A program made the position numbers and the translations under genes. From Trichomonas tenax (Eukaryota; Parabasalia; Trichomonadida; Trichomonadidae): a stretch of 64,000 bases of DNA. Positions within the stretch are counted from its first letter, which is position 1. Each line of letters begins with the position of its first letter. The stretch is from assembly GCA_023091735.1 (NCBI GenBank), contig JALKBU010000003.1, positions 109,158 through 173,157 on the forward strand, given 5' to 3'. Below the pieces are notes generated by a model, which worked only from the letters and a program-made list of their open reading frames with translations, made no database searches and was not told the origin of the DNA. Of this stretch, positions 1 to 9,255 are shown one piece after another.

Positions 1-65
1 AATAATTTGAAATTTTAAATATATTATAATATGGTTTTATTTTAAACAATATTTGTCGTTGAATA

Positions 66-1574
66 TTATAATGTGACAACTTTCTTGTCATCCTTTGGAT
101 CGAGTTTCGTTGATTCTGATCTCGATAAAGAATTAGATCTCGATATGAAATCTACAAACTTTGGATCAGCTTTAGCATCCGGAAGCTCTATGACAACGCT
201 CGGTGGCTGTTTAAGCTTCACGCGACGCTCTTCTGATGGCATGAATGTGAATGTTTCCATCTTCTTATCTCCTTTCTTTCTCATTGGTCCAACAGGTTGA
301 ATTGAATCAGGATTGATTTGCAATCCATCCAATTTGTAGGTGTTTGGATTCTTTTGAAGACGTTTCTCAGCTTTCTGCTTGTACTTCTCCCATTCCTTGA
401 GTCTCTGTTCTCTCTGCCATTCTCTGAATTCCATATCTTCAAGCATCTTCTTTTTTTCTTCATCGTCCGTCATTAATGACTCAGCACGAAGTTTATCCAT
501 CAAAGATGCATCAGGTGATTGACCCATTTGGATCCACATTGCTTTTTGAACCATTTCCTGCAAACTCTGCGCAGATAATTTCTCGAGTTGGTTCTCTATT
601 CTCTGTCTTCTTCTTTGATTCCTCATCTTTCTTTTTTCACGGAGATTCTTCATATTTTCTTCATCACCTTGGAATGATTTTTCCATTGCTTCATTGCCAG
701 CAGCCTCAGGACCTCTTAGCTTACCACTACGCCATTCACCAGTGATGACTCTGATGACTTTCTTGATTTCTTCGATATCAATGGCGAGACGCAAATTGAC
801 AATATCTTGGTAAAGTTTCTTTTCGATTTCTTCTTCTGTCATCTCTGTGTTCTTACCGATTTCATTCTCGAGCTTGTCGACGACATAGTCCTCTAATGGG
901 TTAGAATCCTTCTTCTCTTCTTCCTCGTTTGTTTCCTCCTCTTCTTCTTCCTCTTCTTCATCGACCTCTGCTTGGATTTCGTTCTCAACATCTTTATGTG
1001 CTTCCTTCAAAACTTGGTGATCAGAGATCTTCTGCATCTGCCTACGAAGTAGATTTCTGCCTCTTTCGCCAGACGGAGGAAGAATTTTAAGTGTTGGATC
1101 TGATTGACCAAAAAAATCGGCTGTAAGTGTATGTAAGAGTTTTTGTCTGATATCGATCTTTCCTGGTTTGTTTCTTTGTTTCAATGCTTCGATTAATTCG
1201 GGATTTCCTTCAACTTTCTTGATTTTTGGTGCTTCAGGCTCTTTAACCTCCTCATATCGTTTTGGTTCTTCTTTTAATTCCTCGATGTGTGTTTCTGGTT
1301 CAGCTTGTTCGGAATTTTCTGCTTTTTGACTAATTTCATCGAAATCTATTAAATCTGGATTGTTTTGCATAGGTAATGGTGTGCTATCAACTTCTTCAGT
1401 GGTTTTGACTGCTTCTTCTGGTTTTTCTTCTTCTTCTTCATTCTTTTTCTCATCTGGAATTGCAGGTGTTTCGATAATTTCGAGTAATTTCTTCATCTGC
1501 TCGTCCTCATCAGAAGACTCAGACTCAGAGAGAAAGTTATTTTCGACTTTTGGCTGATTTTTCTCTTCTTCCAT
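66..1574 (-). CDS. Acidic coiled-coil protein, function unknown (502 aa)
   Basis: The frame is open from the ATG at 1574 to a TAA at 66. The protein is very rich in Glu and Lys, with a long acidic run of about a dozen glutamates near residues 205-220. From about residue 290 to 410 it is strongly helical and basic, with heptad-like patterns and a patch rich in Arg and Lys. The C-terminus has Ser-rich stretches. I recognise no catalytic domain or named family. The start is supported by TCATTTTTATAAA directly upstream of the ATG, which fits the trichomonad initiator. A scaffold or nuclear protein is possible but is only a guess from composition. Confidence 0.85.
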   Translation of the reverse strand: MEEEKNQPKVENNFLSESESSDEDEQMKKLLEIIETPAIPDEKKNEEEEEKPEEAVKTTEEVDSTPLPMQNNPDLIDFDEISQKAENSEQAEPETHIEELKEEPKRYEEVKEPEAPKIKKVEGNPELIEALKQRNKPGKIDIRQKLLHTLTADFFGQSDPTLKILPPSGERGRNLLRRQMQKISDHQVLKEAHKDVENEIQAEVDEEEEEEEEETNEEEEKKDSNPLEDYVVDKLENEIGKNTEMTEEEIEKKLYQDIVNLRLAIDIEEIKKVIRVITGEWRSGKLRGPEAAGNEAMEKSFQGDEENMKNLREKRKMRNQRRRQRIENQLEKLSAQSLQEMVQKAMWIQMGQSPDASLMDKLRAESLMTDDEEKKKMLEDMEFREWQREQRLKEWEKYKQKAEKRLQKNPNTYKLDGLQINPDSIQPVGPMRKKGDKKMETFTFMPSEERRVKLKQPPSVVIELPDAKADPKFVDFISRSNSLSRSESTKLDPKDDKKVVTL

Positions 1575-1587
1575 TTTATAAAAATGA
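1575..1587 (-). promoter_or_regulatory. Initiator-like element of the acidic coiled-coil gene
   Basis: On the minus strand TCATTTTTATAAA abuts the ATG. It fits the trichomonad initiator (TCA, then A/T-rich), which is usually within about 20 bases of the start codon. Confidence 0.5.
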
Positions 1588-1850
1588 TGGATTTTAACGT
1601 ACAGATTTTTAATCTTTTCACATTTTTTGACCTAAAAAATTTAGCAACCATATCTTTTTGATGTTTAAAAATAATTTACAACAATTGCAGAATTGATTTA
1701 TCTATGTTTTAACACACCTAACAATGCATATAAAATTCATTTTTTAAATTATGAAATACAATAATGATTGGAGTATGAAACAAAAGAGAAGTAACAATAT
1801 TATACTTTTAGAATAAAAATAAACATAAAAAACAAAATAAAAATAATAAA

Positions 1851-4706
1851 TTATTTCATGGAACTTTTTGAAACAGGCAATGCAACACCAACCTTCATAT
1901 GCTGTCCAAATTGCCCGTTGTAGACTTTCTCTTGTGTCATTGTGAGCTCTCTTGCTTTCTTGAACTCCAGAGCAGCATTCTTCAATCTATAAGTGACAAG
2001 TGATAAATCATTCGTTAGCTTTTCAATCAAAGCTTTATCTTGTGGTCTAGGACTCATTGTTTCAAGTTTCCTCTTTGCTGTGTCAATTCTTCCCTGAAGA
2101 ACATCTATTTTCTCATCGTAGAATATCCTCATCGCATCCCATTCTTTGAGAATGCCTTTAATAATTTCTTCCTTATTTTCAACTAAAACTTTCTCTTCAC
2201 TCTTTCTTCTTGCCGAATTGTTTGCTAGAGCTTTCTCTATACCATCCTCTTGAGCAGAAAGGCTCTTCTTAGCTTCTTCGATATCATGAAGTAATTGATC
2301 TTTTGTGCGTTCATATTCGCGGCGTTCTGCTAATTTCATTTTCTCTGCTAAATCCTTTGCATTTTCGAGGGCTGCTGATTCACGAGCAACTGAATCCTTG
2401 AGATCCTTTTGGAGCTTCTCCTTGTCTTCGTTGCGCTTATGATACAATCTACTCATCTCATCGTCGAGTTCTTGCTTTGTGTTTTCGAATTTGTCATTTT
2501 CATTTGCAATCTTCTTGTTATGCTCTTCTGCACGCATTTCAACGCTGAGATTGGCCTCTTTGTTGAGTCTATTGAGTTCTTCCTTGAGTCCTGTAATTTC
2601 TTGTTTCAAGTTATCAATTTCCGTTTGATCATTTAACTTTGCAAGTTTTTCATCAAGTTTAGCATCTTTTTCTTCAAATGCTTTCTTGAGGTCTGAGATT
2701 TTATCATTCCAGTATTTGTCGTCATTCTCTTTCAACTGCTTCTCGTTTTCAATCTGCTTTGATATCTCAGTAAGCTCATTTTCATCAGGTGGTGGAGGAA
2801 TTCCTTCCATATGCTTCTTATGACGCTCGTTTTCATCAATTGTCTTTTTCTCCCATTGTGATATAATATCTTGCTTTTCTGCTGCATCTTTTCTTGCCTG
2901 ATCATCGAGTTTCATTTCAAGCATCTTTATCTCATTGTCGAGCATCGAAAAGTCTTCTTCTGGCAATTCTCCAATATCATTTAATCTGTGGTTTTCTTTG
3001 TTGAAAATTTCTTTATATTTCGCAACAAACTCCGGAATTTCTGTCTTACTGAGTCCATTTTCTCTGATGTCATCCATTGAGTTTTGATATTCTTCGCTAA
3101 GCTTTGTAAGTAGATTTTCTTTATCACAATTGTTATTGTTAATTAACTCAACAATTTGAAGTTGATTTGCTGTCTTTAAGTCTTCTATTTCTTGCTTTTT
3201 ACCTTCTGAGAATTGAACAAACTGAGAATCGATCTCCACCGATTGATTCTCGCAAATATTCTTTGTTTCCTCTTCATAGTCGCTTATTTCTTTATCAAAT
3301 TGCTGTCTCAGTGAATCTATTTTGCTTAATATCTCATTTAACTGTCTTGTTTTCTCGCGCGTTTCATTTTCCATTCCTTGGCTCGAAGCATCTTGTTTTG
3401 AAAGAATTTCTTTCTTTTTATTCTCATATCGCTCATTCTCTTTCTTTATATTTTCTTCGTGTTTAGCATTTTCTTTTGCTTTCTTATCTTCTAAATCTTG
3501 AGATAATAATTTTAATTCATTTTCGTATTTTTGTATTTCCTGTTGGTTTTCTTGTATCATGACTTCAATTTCGTTTGCTTTATCCTTTAATTTAGAGTTC
3601 GATTGCGTAATAAAATTCTCATGTTTTTGTTTCATCTTATTTAACTCTTCTTCGTATTTCTTCACTAAGTCTTGGAATGTTGCATCCAGGTTGTCATATT
3701 GGTTTCTTAGTCTTTGGCTTTCATCACTAAATTTAATTTTCATTTCATCAACTTCCTTCTTTGCATTGCTTCTGGCGTCTGATATTTCTTCTTTATGCAT
3801 CTCCAGGTTTGACTTAAGTATATTCTGCTGTGTTTCAAGCTTGTTTGTGTATTCTTGCTGTAATAATCTTAATTTTTCTTTTTGCATTTCGAGTTTTGAT
3901 CTTTTGTCTTTTTCGTAGTTGCTCAACTCATTTGCTTCAGATTTGATACGTTCTCTTAATTCTCTTAAGTGTGTTTTATTCTGGTTTTGTAATTCGTTAA
4001 TATTCTGTATGTATGATTGCATTGTGTCTTTAAGCGTTAGTACTTTTTGCTTCAATGCATTAAACTTTTTGCTGATTGCTGATGTCTTTTTATTGTTTGG
4101 ATCGCTATTATTTTTAAGCTCATCGATATCTTTTTTATGTTGTTGTTCTAATTCTTCCAAATTCTTCTTTGAAGTAGCTTTGAGCTTATCGAGTCTTCGT
4201 TTTGATTCTTTATCTAGTTCATCCATTTCATTTTTGAATTTGTCATTTTCTGATTGCAATACTTTCTCTATTTCTTGCTGAAACTGATCTGCACGTTTAG
4301 AAAATGCGTCCTGTTCCTTCAAAAATTGATTATTAATTTCTTCAATCGCTTTTATAATATCTTGAGCGTCTGACTCTATTTTAGACTCGAATTTATTCAA
4401 ATTAGACCGATTTGCATCGATGTACGCTTTGTGATCAGATTGTAATGTAAGAATTTTCTCTTTAAATTGTTTTTCTATCTTTTCATTCACAACAGCAGCT
4501 ATATTTTGTACTTCATCACTTGAATTGGCCGCAAAGCTTCGATATCCGTCAAGAGTTTCGTTTATAAGCGGGTTGAAATAATTATTTAAATAATCTTTTT
4601 GATATACCTGCTCAGAAAGCTGAGATTGGAAGAACTGAATGACTTTCATCAGCTGGCTGAGCTTCTTGTTCACATTGAACTTGAGCGCTGTCGGCCTTTT
4701 ACTCAT
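1851..4706 (-). CDS. Giant coiled-coil protein (951 aa)
   Basis: This 951-residue frame is almost entirely coiled coil. From about residue 90 to 930 it is Lys/Glu/Gln/Asn-rich with repeated heptads and very few prolines; one short break (GIPPPPDENE) falls near residue 630. The N-terminal 60 residues are less charged and may form a small cap. There is no signal peptide or membrane segment. Trichomonad genomes hold many such proteins, often mis-annotated as viral inclusion-like because of coiled-coil similarity. A structural or cytoskeletal role is plausible but not shown. The sequence CATTTTATAAAAAG precedes the ATG, close to the motif at the previous gene. Confidence 0.88.
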   Translation of the reverse strand: MSKRPTALKFNVNKKLSQLMKVIQFFQSQLSEQVYQKDYLNNYFNPLINETLDGYRSFAANSSDEVQNIAAVVNEKIEKQFKEKILTLQSDHKAYIDANRSNLNKFESKIESDAQDIIKAIEEINNQFLKEQDAFSKRADQFQQEIEKVLQSENDKFKNEMDELDKESKRRLDKLKATSKKNLEELEQQHKKDIDELKNNSDPNNKKTSAISKKFNALKQKVLTLKDTMQSYIQNINELQNQNKTHLRELRERIKSEANELSNYEKDKRSKLEMQKEKLRLLQQEYTNKLETQQNILKSNLEMHKEEISDARSNAKKEVDEMKIKFSDESQRLRNQYDNLDATFQDLVKKYEEELNKMKQKHENFITQSNSKLKDKANEIEVMIQENQQEIQKYENELKLLSQDLEDKKAKENAKHEENIKKENERYENKKKEILSKQDASSQGMENETREKTRQLNEILSKIDSLRQQFDKEISDYEEETKNICENQSVEIDSQFVQFSEGKKQEIEDLKTANQLQIVELINNNNCDKENLLTKLSEEYQNSMDDIRENGLSKTEIPEFVAKYKEIFNKENHRLNDIGELPEEDFSMLDNEIKMLEMKLDDQARKDAAEKQDIISQWEKKTIDENERHKKHMEGIPPPPDENELTEISKQIENEKQLKENDDKYWNDKISDLKKAFEEKDAKLDEKLAKLNDQTEIDNLKQEITGLKEELNRLNKEANLSVEMRAEEHNKKIANENDKFENTKQELDDEMSRLYHKRNEDKEKLQKDLKDSVARESAALENAKDLAEKMKLAERREYERTKDQLLHDIEEAKKSLSAQEDGIEKALANNSARRKSEEKVLVENKEEIIKGILKEWDAMRIFYDEKIDVLQGRIDTAKRKLETMSPRPQDKALIEKLTNDLSLVTYRLKNAALEFKKARELTMTQEKVYNGQFGQHMKVGVALPVSKSSMK

Positions 4707-5362
4707 CTTTTTATAAAATGTTTATTTTGATTTTTTGGAAAACTTCGAAAATGGCTATTTTATAGCATAGGTGATCTATATTTATCAATATTTAGATAAA
4801 TTAAAAATACGTTATTTTTATGAAGGGTGTAAAAAAGTTAAACCGGGTGAACATAAAAAATTACAAAAATCAAAATAATCCAAATTCCTTTTAGGTATAT
4901 CACTAGCAGCACATTCATATAATGCTGTGGAAATTTCAGGTCCGAATATTTAATTTTTTTCATATTCTTCTTGAATTTCATGAAACAAATTATGGTATAA
5001 ATACGACCATAATATAATAATTATATATAGATTGTATTATATTAAAATATTGAATATTGCTAGTCAAAAAAGATTTTTCTAGTTCGATAATTTGATATTT
5101 AATTCAACTTAATATATTCATCCACTATCTGATGAAATGATCATATAATCGCATTGAAATTGAATTTCTAATTCGTATTTATATTCATTTTGTTAAATTC
5201 TATTTCATATTCAATTTTTGTTATATTTGTCAGCAATTTATTGTGCTATAAATTTCTATCATGCATATAGTGTAAATTATGATTAATGTACATTACATTT
5301 ACAAAATTAATATATCATACAAAATATAGAGAAATATAATTCAAAATAAAACATAGAATAAG
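4707..5362. other. AT-rich intergenic stretch, no gene seen
   Basis: About 650 bases between two minus-strand genes. The sequence is very AT-rich with short A and T runs, and I see no frame, RNA gene or repeat here. It should hold the upstream region of the giant coiled-coil gene and the 3' end of the HP1-like gene. Confidence 0.6.
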
Positions 5363-6202
5363 TTATTCCTTTTTCGTTGCATTTCTGAATTCTACTTTCT
5401 CGGTCAATATAATCCGACTTTCGTAGTATTTTATGAGAAGATCAGAATAAAATTTCTTCATCTTATCATTCGGGATCTGAATTATGTTTCCATTATTCTG
5501 GCACACGAAATATATATCTTGATCCTTCTGAAAAGCTCCAAGAATTTTAATTTTACCATGAACATGCGCTGAATTTTCATCTGGTTTAGAAATGGATTTT
5601 CTCGGTGTTTGCTGCTTCTTTGGTGATAATCTAACTTTCGTATATTCAGTATCTGATTCTGAGGTTTCCGATTCATTGAGTTCCTTGAGGAGATCTTTGG
5701 TTAAATCAACTGATATTTGTTCTTTCTGTTCTCGAGGAATTTGAATTTTTGCTCTTTTATCTTCTTCGAATTCTTCGTGTTGTGGCTGTTCATTTTCATA
5801 TGTGTAATAAGATGCATTCATGTGTCTTGCCTTTCTATTTCGTTTATTTAATCCTCGTTTTGTTTTTCCAAAAAGGTTTGCTTTAACATCATTAGGAACG
5901 CTTTCCCAGTAAGCTGTAACTGCTTCTAATGAGTTATATAGACCGCTTTCTGGTTCCCAAGTATTATAAGAATCGTCATAATTGCACCATTTGACGAGAT
6001 AATATAAACAACCGTCTTGAAGCATATGCGAAATTATTTTTTCAACTTCATATTCCTCGTTTTCTTCTTCGTTTTGATCCGCATTTTCTTCTTGTTGATT
6101 TGTTGTAGATTTGTCTGCATTTTCTGCTACTGGTGGTGGAGCATTTTCTAGCCTTGTCTTCTCTGGATTCGTTGTCTGAAGAGAAGTTAAACTTTCATTC
6201 AT
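5363..6202 (-). CDS. HP1-like protein: chromodomain plus chromoshadow-like domain (279 aa)
   Basis: Residues 50-100 form a clear chromodomain, starting EYEVEKI and containing YLVKWCNYDDSYNTWEPE. The three aromatic-cage positions that in HP1 hold methyl-lysine are kept (Tyr51, Trp72, Tyr75). After a charged, basic hinge, residues about 215-265 (GKIKILGAF to KYYESRI) match the shape of a chromoshadow domain, ending in the (F/Y)YE helix typical of HP1. That order and size (under 300 residues) is the HP1 layout, so the likely job is reading methylated histone tails, probably H3K9, and dimerising through the shadow domain in heterochromatin. The shadow domain is divergent, so that half is less certain. 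Confidence 0.85.
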   Translation of the reverse strand: MNESLTSLQTTNPEKTRLENAPPPVAENADKSTTNQQEENADQNEEENEEYEVEKIISHMLQDGCLYYLVKWCNYDDSYNTWEPESGLYNSLEAVTAYWESVPNDVKANLFGKTKRGLNKRNRKARHMNASYYTYENEQPQHEEFEEDKRAKIQIPREQKEQISVDLTKDLLKELNESETSESDTEYTKVRLSPKKQQTPRKSISKPDENSAHVHGKIKILGAFQKDQDIYFVCQNNGNIIQIPNDKMKKFYSDLLIKYYESRIILTEKVEFRNATKKE

Positions 6203-6302
6203 ATAAATTTTTATGGCAAAAAAGCAGTAGTTTACACAACAGAAATTATATTAAAGTATTTACATGACAAGTATTTTAATGACGTTTAATTATTCAAAAA
6301 AA

Positions 6303-6917
6303 ATGGAAAAAGAAGAACAATTTCTTGATCTTATTGCAGAAAACACACAATTAAAAGAGGAAATAAAAGCAGTGCAAGAATATAATAAACTCGTAACATT
6401 ACTAGATCAAGCGTATATGATTATGTGCAGACAAGAATCGTTACATGAAACTGTTGACAGGACAAAACTTGATAAACTCATTACTACAGTTAAGTCTGGC
6501 CTTAGGTCGGTGAATAGCGCCGATTCTTGGAAAGCAAAACTCAAACAAGAAATATATAAAAAATCAAATCAACAATCAAAGATGAATTACGACAGTTTGC
6601 TTGACAAGAGAAATAAAATGCAATCAAAACTAGAAAGTATCCAAAAGGATATCGAAGCATATAAAGGAAAATTATCTCAAACAACTAAATCATTAAATTC
6701 AGCACAGCAAATGAGAAACAAACTAAAAGAACAGTTAGAATGGTTAAATAAGACAATTGAAACATCTAAATTAGGTCTTCAAGATCTCAAATCTCAGGTC
6801 GAAAAAGAACAAGCTTCAAACATTCAGATAAAGAAGTCCATGGAAGAAACTAAGCAAAAACTTATAACATTTTCTGAATCATTAAGTGAAAATGCGTCTA
6901 TTCAATCAAAATCATGA
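6303..6917 (+). CDS. Small coiled-coil protein (204 aa from the chosen start)
   Basis: An upstream in-frame ATG exists at 6264, but TATTCAAAAAAA directly precedes the ATG at 6303 and fits the initiator, so I choose 6303. The protein is helical throughout: residues 5-60 form a short acidic helix, and residues 90-195 a long coiled coil rich in Lys, Gln, Ser and Glu. I recognise no family. It is divergent from the HP1-like gene, with about 100 bases between the two starts, so they may share a promoter region. Confidence 0.75.
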   Translation: MEKEEQFLDLIAENTQLKEEIKAVQEYNKLVTLLDQAYMIMCRQESLHETVDRTKLDKLITTVKSGLRSVNSADSWKAKLKQEIYKKSNQQSKMNYDSLLDKRNKMQSKLESIQKDIEAYKGKLSQTTKSLNSAQQMRNKLKEQLEWLNKTIETSKLGLQDLKSQVEKEQASNIQIKKSMEETKQKLITFSESLSENASIQSKS

Positions 6918-7269
6918 ACTATTAATTGGTATTATTGAACAACAAACATTTCTATGCGCTTATGTTAATCAGCTTATAAACTTCAAACAACAAAGCTAAT
7001 GAATTCAAAAATAGATATTATCATCAAATTGATGCCTAATCTAATCGAATATCTGACAAATTAAGCAGCGCAATTGCCGCCAACACTCGTTTCATATCTA
7101 AGAAAGAATAATTTTCATATTTAAATTTTTTTTAACAATGAACAATTTTTATGTGTTCTAACACATATTAATCGATATGATTGATCTAATCAACTATATC
7201 AAATAAACAATTACTAAAAAATAAAAAACATAATATTTTATAACAAACAAAAATACATATTTTAGAGTT
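6918..7269. other. AT-rich convergent intergenic stretch
   Basis: About 350 bases between the 3' ends of two converging genes. I see no gene or repeat in it; it should hold both polyadenylation regions. Confidence 0.6.
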
Positions 7270-8370
7270 TCACCATAATTCAATTTCATTATCCGATGAT
7301 GACTTCTTTGCTTCTACTTCTTCATCGCGATTACTTGACTCTTCATTTTCTTCAACTTTAATGTCTTCTGCCGGATCGAGAACGCTCGTTGGATTTTCTT
7401 CATATTCTGTTTCTTCAGCATATCCGATTTCATCAGGAAGTAATGTCAGGTTCTCAGTGTTTAATGGAAGATTTCCAATAGATGTTGGTGGCCAATTTCG
7501 TTTAGAAGGATCTAATTTATCGATCAATTTCAAAACTGGATCAGGAAGAGATTTGGCTAATATATTTGGATCTGCTAAGTTCAGGATCATCCATATCGAC
7601 TTCCTTGGCGCAAGGTTTCTGTTTAAAAGATATTCAAGCCAAATTGATGCTAAACTATTTCCTAATGCCATTTCTTCTGCAAGTTTCATTCCAACAGCAG
7701 CTGGAAAATAATTTAATATCTTTGAAGATTCTTGAATTAAATCGCCAATTCGTTTTAAAAAATTCGTTTTCAAAGTTCCTCTAGTTTGGTTCTTGTTCAA
7801 CATTATTTCTATAAGAACTTCAATTCCAAACGATCCAATGATGTTTGCTTGAAAAAATTCAAATGCTTCGCCATCATCTGTTAAATATTCGAGAATTGAA
7901 GCGCGTAATTCATTTTTATATCTAACAATTGTTGACAACTGTGGAATCCAATAGTTTTCTTCTAACCATTTCAATGCCTGAAGCGCAGCCATACAAGCAA
8001 AATCAAATGATGGCATTCTTCCATGTGTTGCAGTGTGCCTTATAGTGACAATGTAATCAGGAATACCAAGGCTTGATCCAATCGATGATATTGGATTGTT
8101 TGGATCAATATGTTTAAAGGGTTCGACAACACCGTTAATAAATCGAATAATTGATAAAGAAAGACCGAGAACACTCTGTTCCTCGTACATATTTTTCTGT
8201 AATGATGCTGTAACTTCAATAGCTGTCGGAATTTGCATTCTCGCTGACCAAGCAGAGACTTTTGCGACACCTTGCAATATCGAAGACTTTTCTCCGCTGT
8301 AAAGAAGATTATAAACGTCTTCCCACTCCTGCCAGTTTCGCCACGCGACTGGTTTTTCGTAGGTAAACAT
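7270..8370 (-). CDS. LAS1: Las1-like pre-rRNA endoribonuclease (366 aa)
   Basis: The N-terminus (VAWRNWQEWEDVYNLL) and the block at residues 103-141 (IPDYIVTIRHTATHGRMPS, then a run ending LKWLEENYW) are the hallmarks of the Las1 family. RHTATH at 111-116 gives the HEPN nuclease motif R-x4-H, so the active site looks intact. In yeast and animals Las1 works with the kinase Grc3/NOL9 to cut ITS2 during 60S ribosome maturation. The C-terminal third is acidic and low-complexity, as in many Las1 proteins. No Grc3-like gene is in this window. The start is strongly supported: TCATAA directly abuts the ATG. Confidence 0.85.
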   Translation of the reverse strand: MFTYEKPVAWRNWQEWEDVYNLLYSGEKSSILQGVAKVSAWSARMQIPTAIEVTASLQKNMYEEQSVLGLSLSIIRFINGVVEPFKHIDPNNPISSIGSSLGIPDYIVTIRHTATHGRMPSFDFACMAALQALKWLEENYWIPQLSTIVRYKNELRASILEYLTDDGEAFEFFQANIIGSFGIEVLIEIMLNKNQTRGTLKTNFLKRIGDLIQESSKILNYFPAAVGMKLAEEMALGNSLASIWLEYLLNRNLAPRKSIWMILNLADPNILAKSLPDPVLKLIDKLDPSKRNWPPTSIGNLPLNTENLTLLPDEIGYAEETEYEENPTSVLDPAEDIKVEENEESSNRDEEVEAKKSSSDNEIELW

Positions 8371-8376
8371 TTATGA
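8371..8376 (-). promoter_or_regulatory. Initiator-like element abutting the Las1-like start
   Basis: On the minus strand TCATAA is immediately followed by the ATG. This fits the trichomonad initiator and implies an extremely short or absent 5' leader. Confidence 0.55.
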
Positions 8377-9096
8377 CACCTTTGATAATTTTGTGACCCC
8401 TAAATAAAATGCATGTCAAAAATCATTATCATGTGAAAGAGCATTAAATTGAAATCTATCAAATAGCACAGTAAAAGGCAAAACGTGCAATCTCCCCTTC
8501 TTACATGAAACATATTTTTTATTGGAGTTTCTCTCATCAAATTAAATTTTTAAATTAGATCAAATGTTTTTCAGTCCTGACATGCAAATTGAAAACGACA
8601 AAAAGTTTATTTTGTTCTTTAATGTTTCATCAATCACTTAAATACAATAATTCGAAGGTGTATCTTTTAAGATAAGATACATATTGCTATGTTGATTATA
8701 TTGGACTTATCTAAAACAAGTTAAGGCATTTCAATGTAGATGTTTTCTGATAATTTTGGATGCTTACAAAAATGAGGATTTGATTTGTAAACCCAATTTT
8801 TGTCAGATTTCAAAATATTGATTTCCTAGTGCTAATTGATTGATTTCTTATAGCTATTAGATTGGGTGCTATTATTTTATCAAAAATGCAAATAGGCAAT
8901 AAAAATCATGCTAAAATAAAACATATGCTCCATTTTAAAACAGTGAACAATACAAATCATGCTAAAGCACTATATAAATGAATTTTAAACATACCTCAGT
9001 CTCCATCTTCTCTTTCTTTCAATACAATCTCTTATTCACTCAACTCTTTGCACATTTGTGATGTTACTGTCTTTATTAAAGCATTTTGAGAACTAA
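8377..9096. other. Divergent intergenic stretch, no gene seen
   Basis: About 720 AT-rich bases upstream of both the Las1-like gene and the 930-residue gene. I see no supported frame here. The right end runs into a GC-richer, hairpin-forming island listed separately. Confidence 0.5.
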
Positions 9097-9205
9097 GGTT
9101 CCTGCTATAATTACGGTGAATGAACCCCAAGACAGTGCTGTTCTGTCGAGGGATGGAAATTATGAAATCCGACAAGGTGGCAAAACTTCTGCCGTTACAT
9201 TTTTT
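9097..9205 (+). ncRNA. Candidate structured RNA, or remnant of coding DNA
   Basis: This short island is richer in G and C than the DNA around it. It can form serial hairpins: GGTTC (9097) with GAACC (9122); GACAG (9131) with CTGTC (9143), or alternatively TGTC plus GGAT (9144-9154) with ATCC plus GACA (9167-9174); and GGCA (9179) with TGCC (9190). It ends in six T residues at 9200-9205, as a Pol III transcript would. Against this, one frame is open from about 9080 to 9259 without an ATG and reads like protein. I recognise no known snRNA, SRP RNA or RNase P motif, so this stays a candidate only. Confidence 0.2.
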
Positions 9206-9246
9206 AGAAAATATGCTAAAAATGACAAAATTGAGTTTTTACAAAA

Positions 9247-9255
9247 TCAAAAAAT
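9247..9255 (+). promoter_or_regulatory. Initiator-like element of the KKNKY-repeat gene
   Basis: TCAAAAAAT precedes the ATG at 9256. The same TCAAAAAATATG string occurs at the PP2C gene start (58531-58542). Confidence 0.5.

Noticed and set aside
2409..4281. Phe/Leu/Ser-rich plus-strand frames opposite the giant coiled-coil gene
   Set aside because: Shadows of coiled-coil codons; composition mirrors the sense strand.
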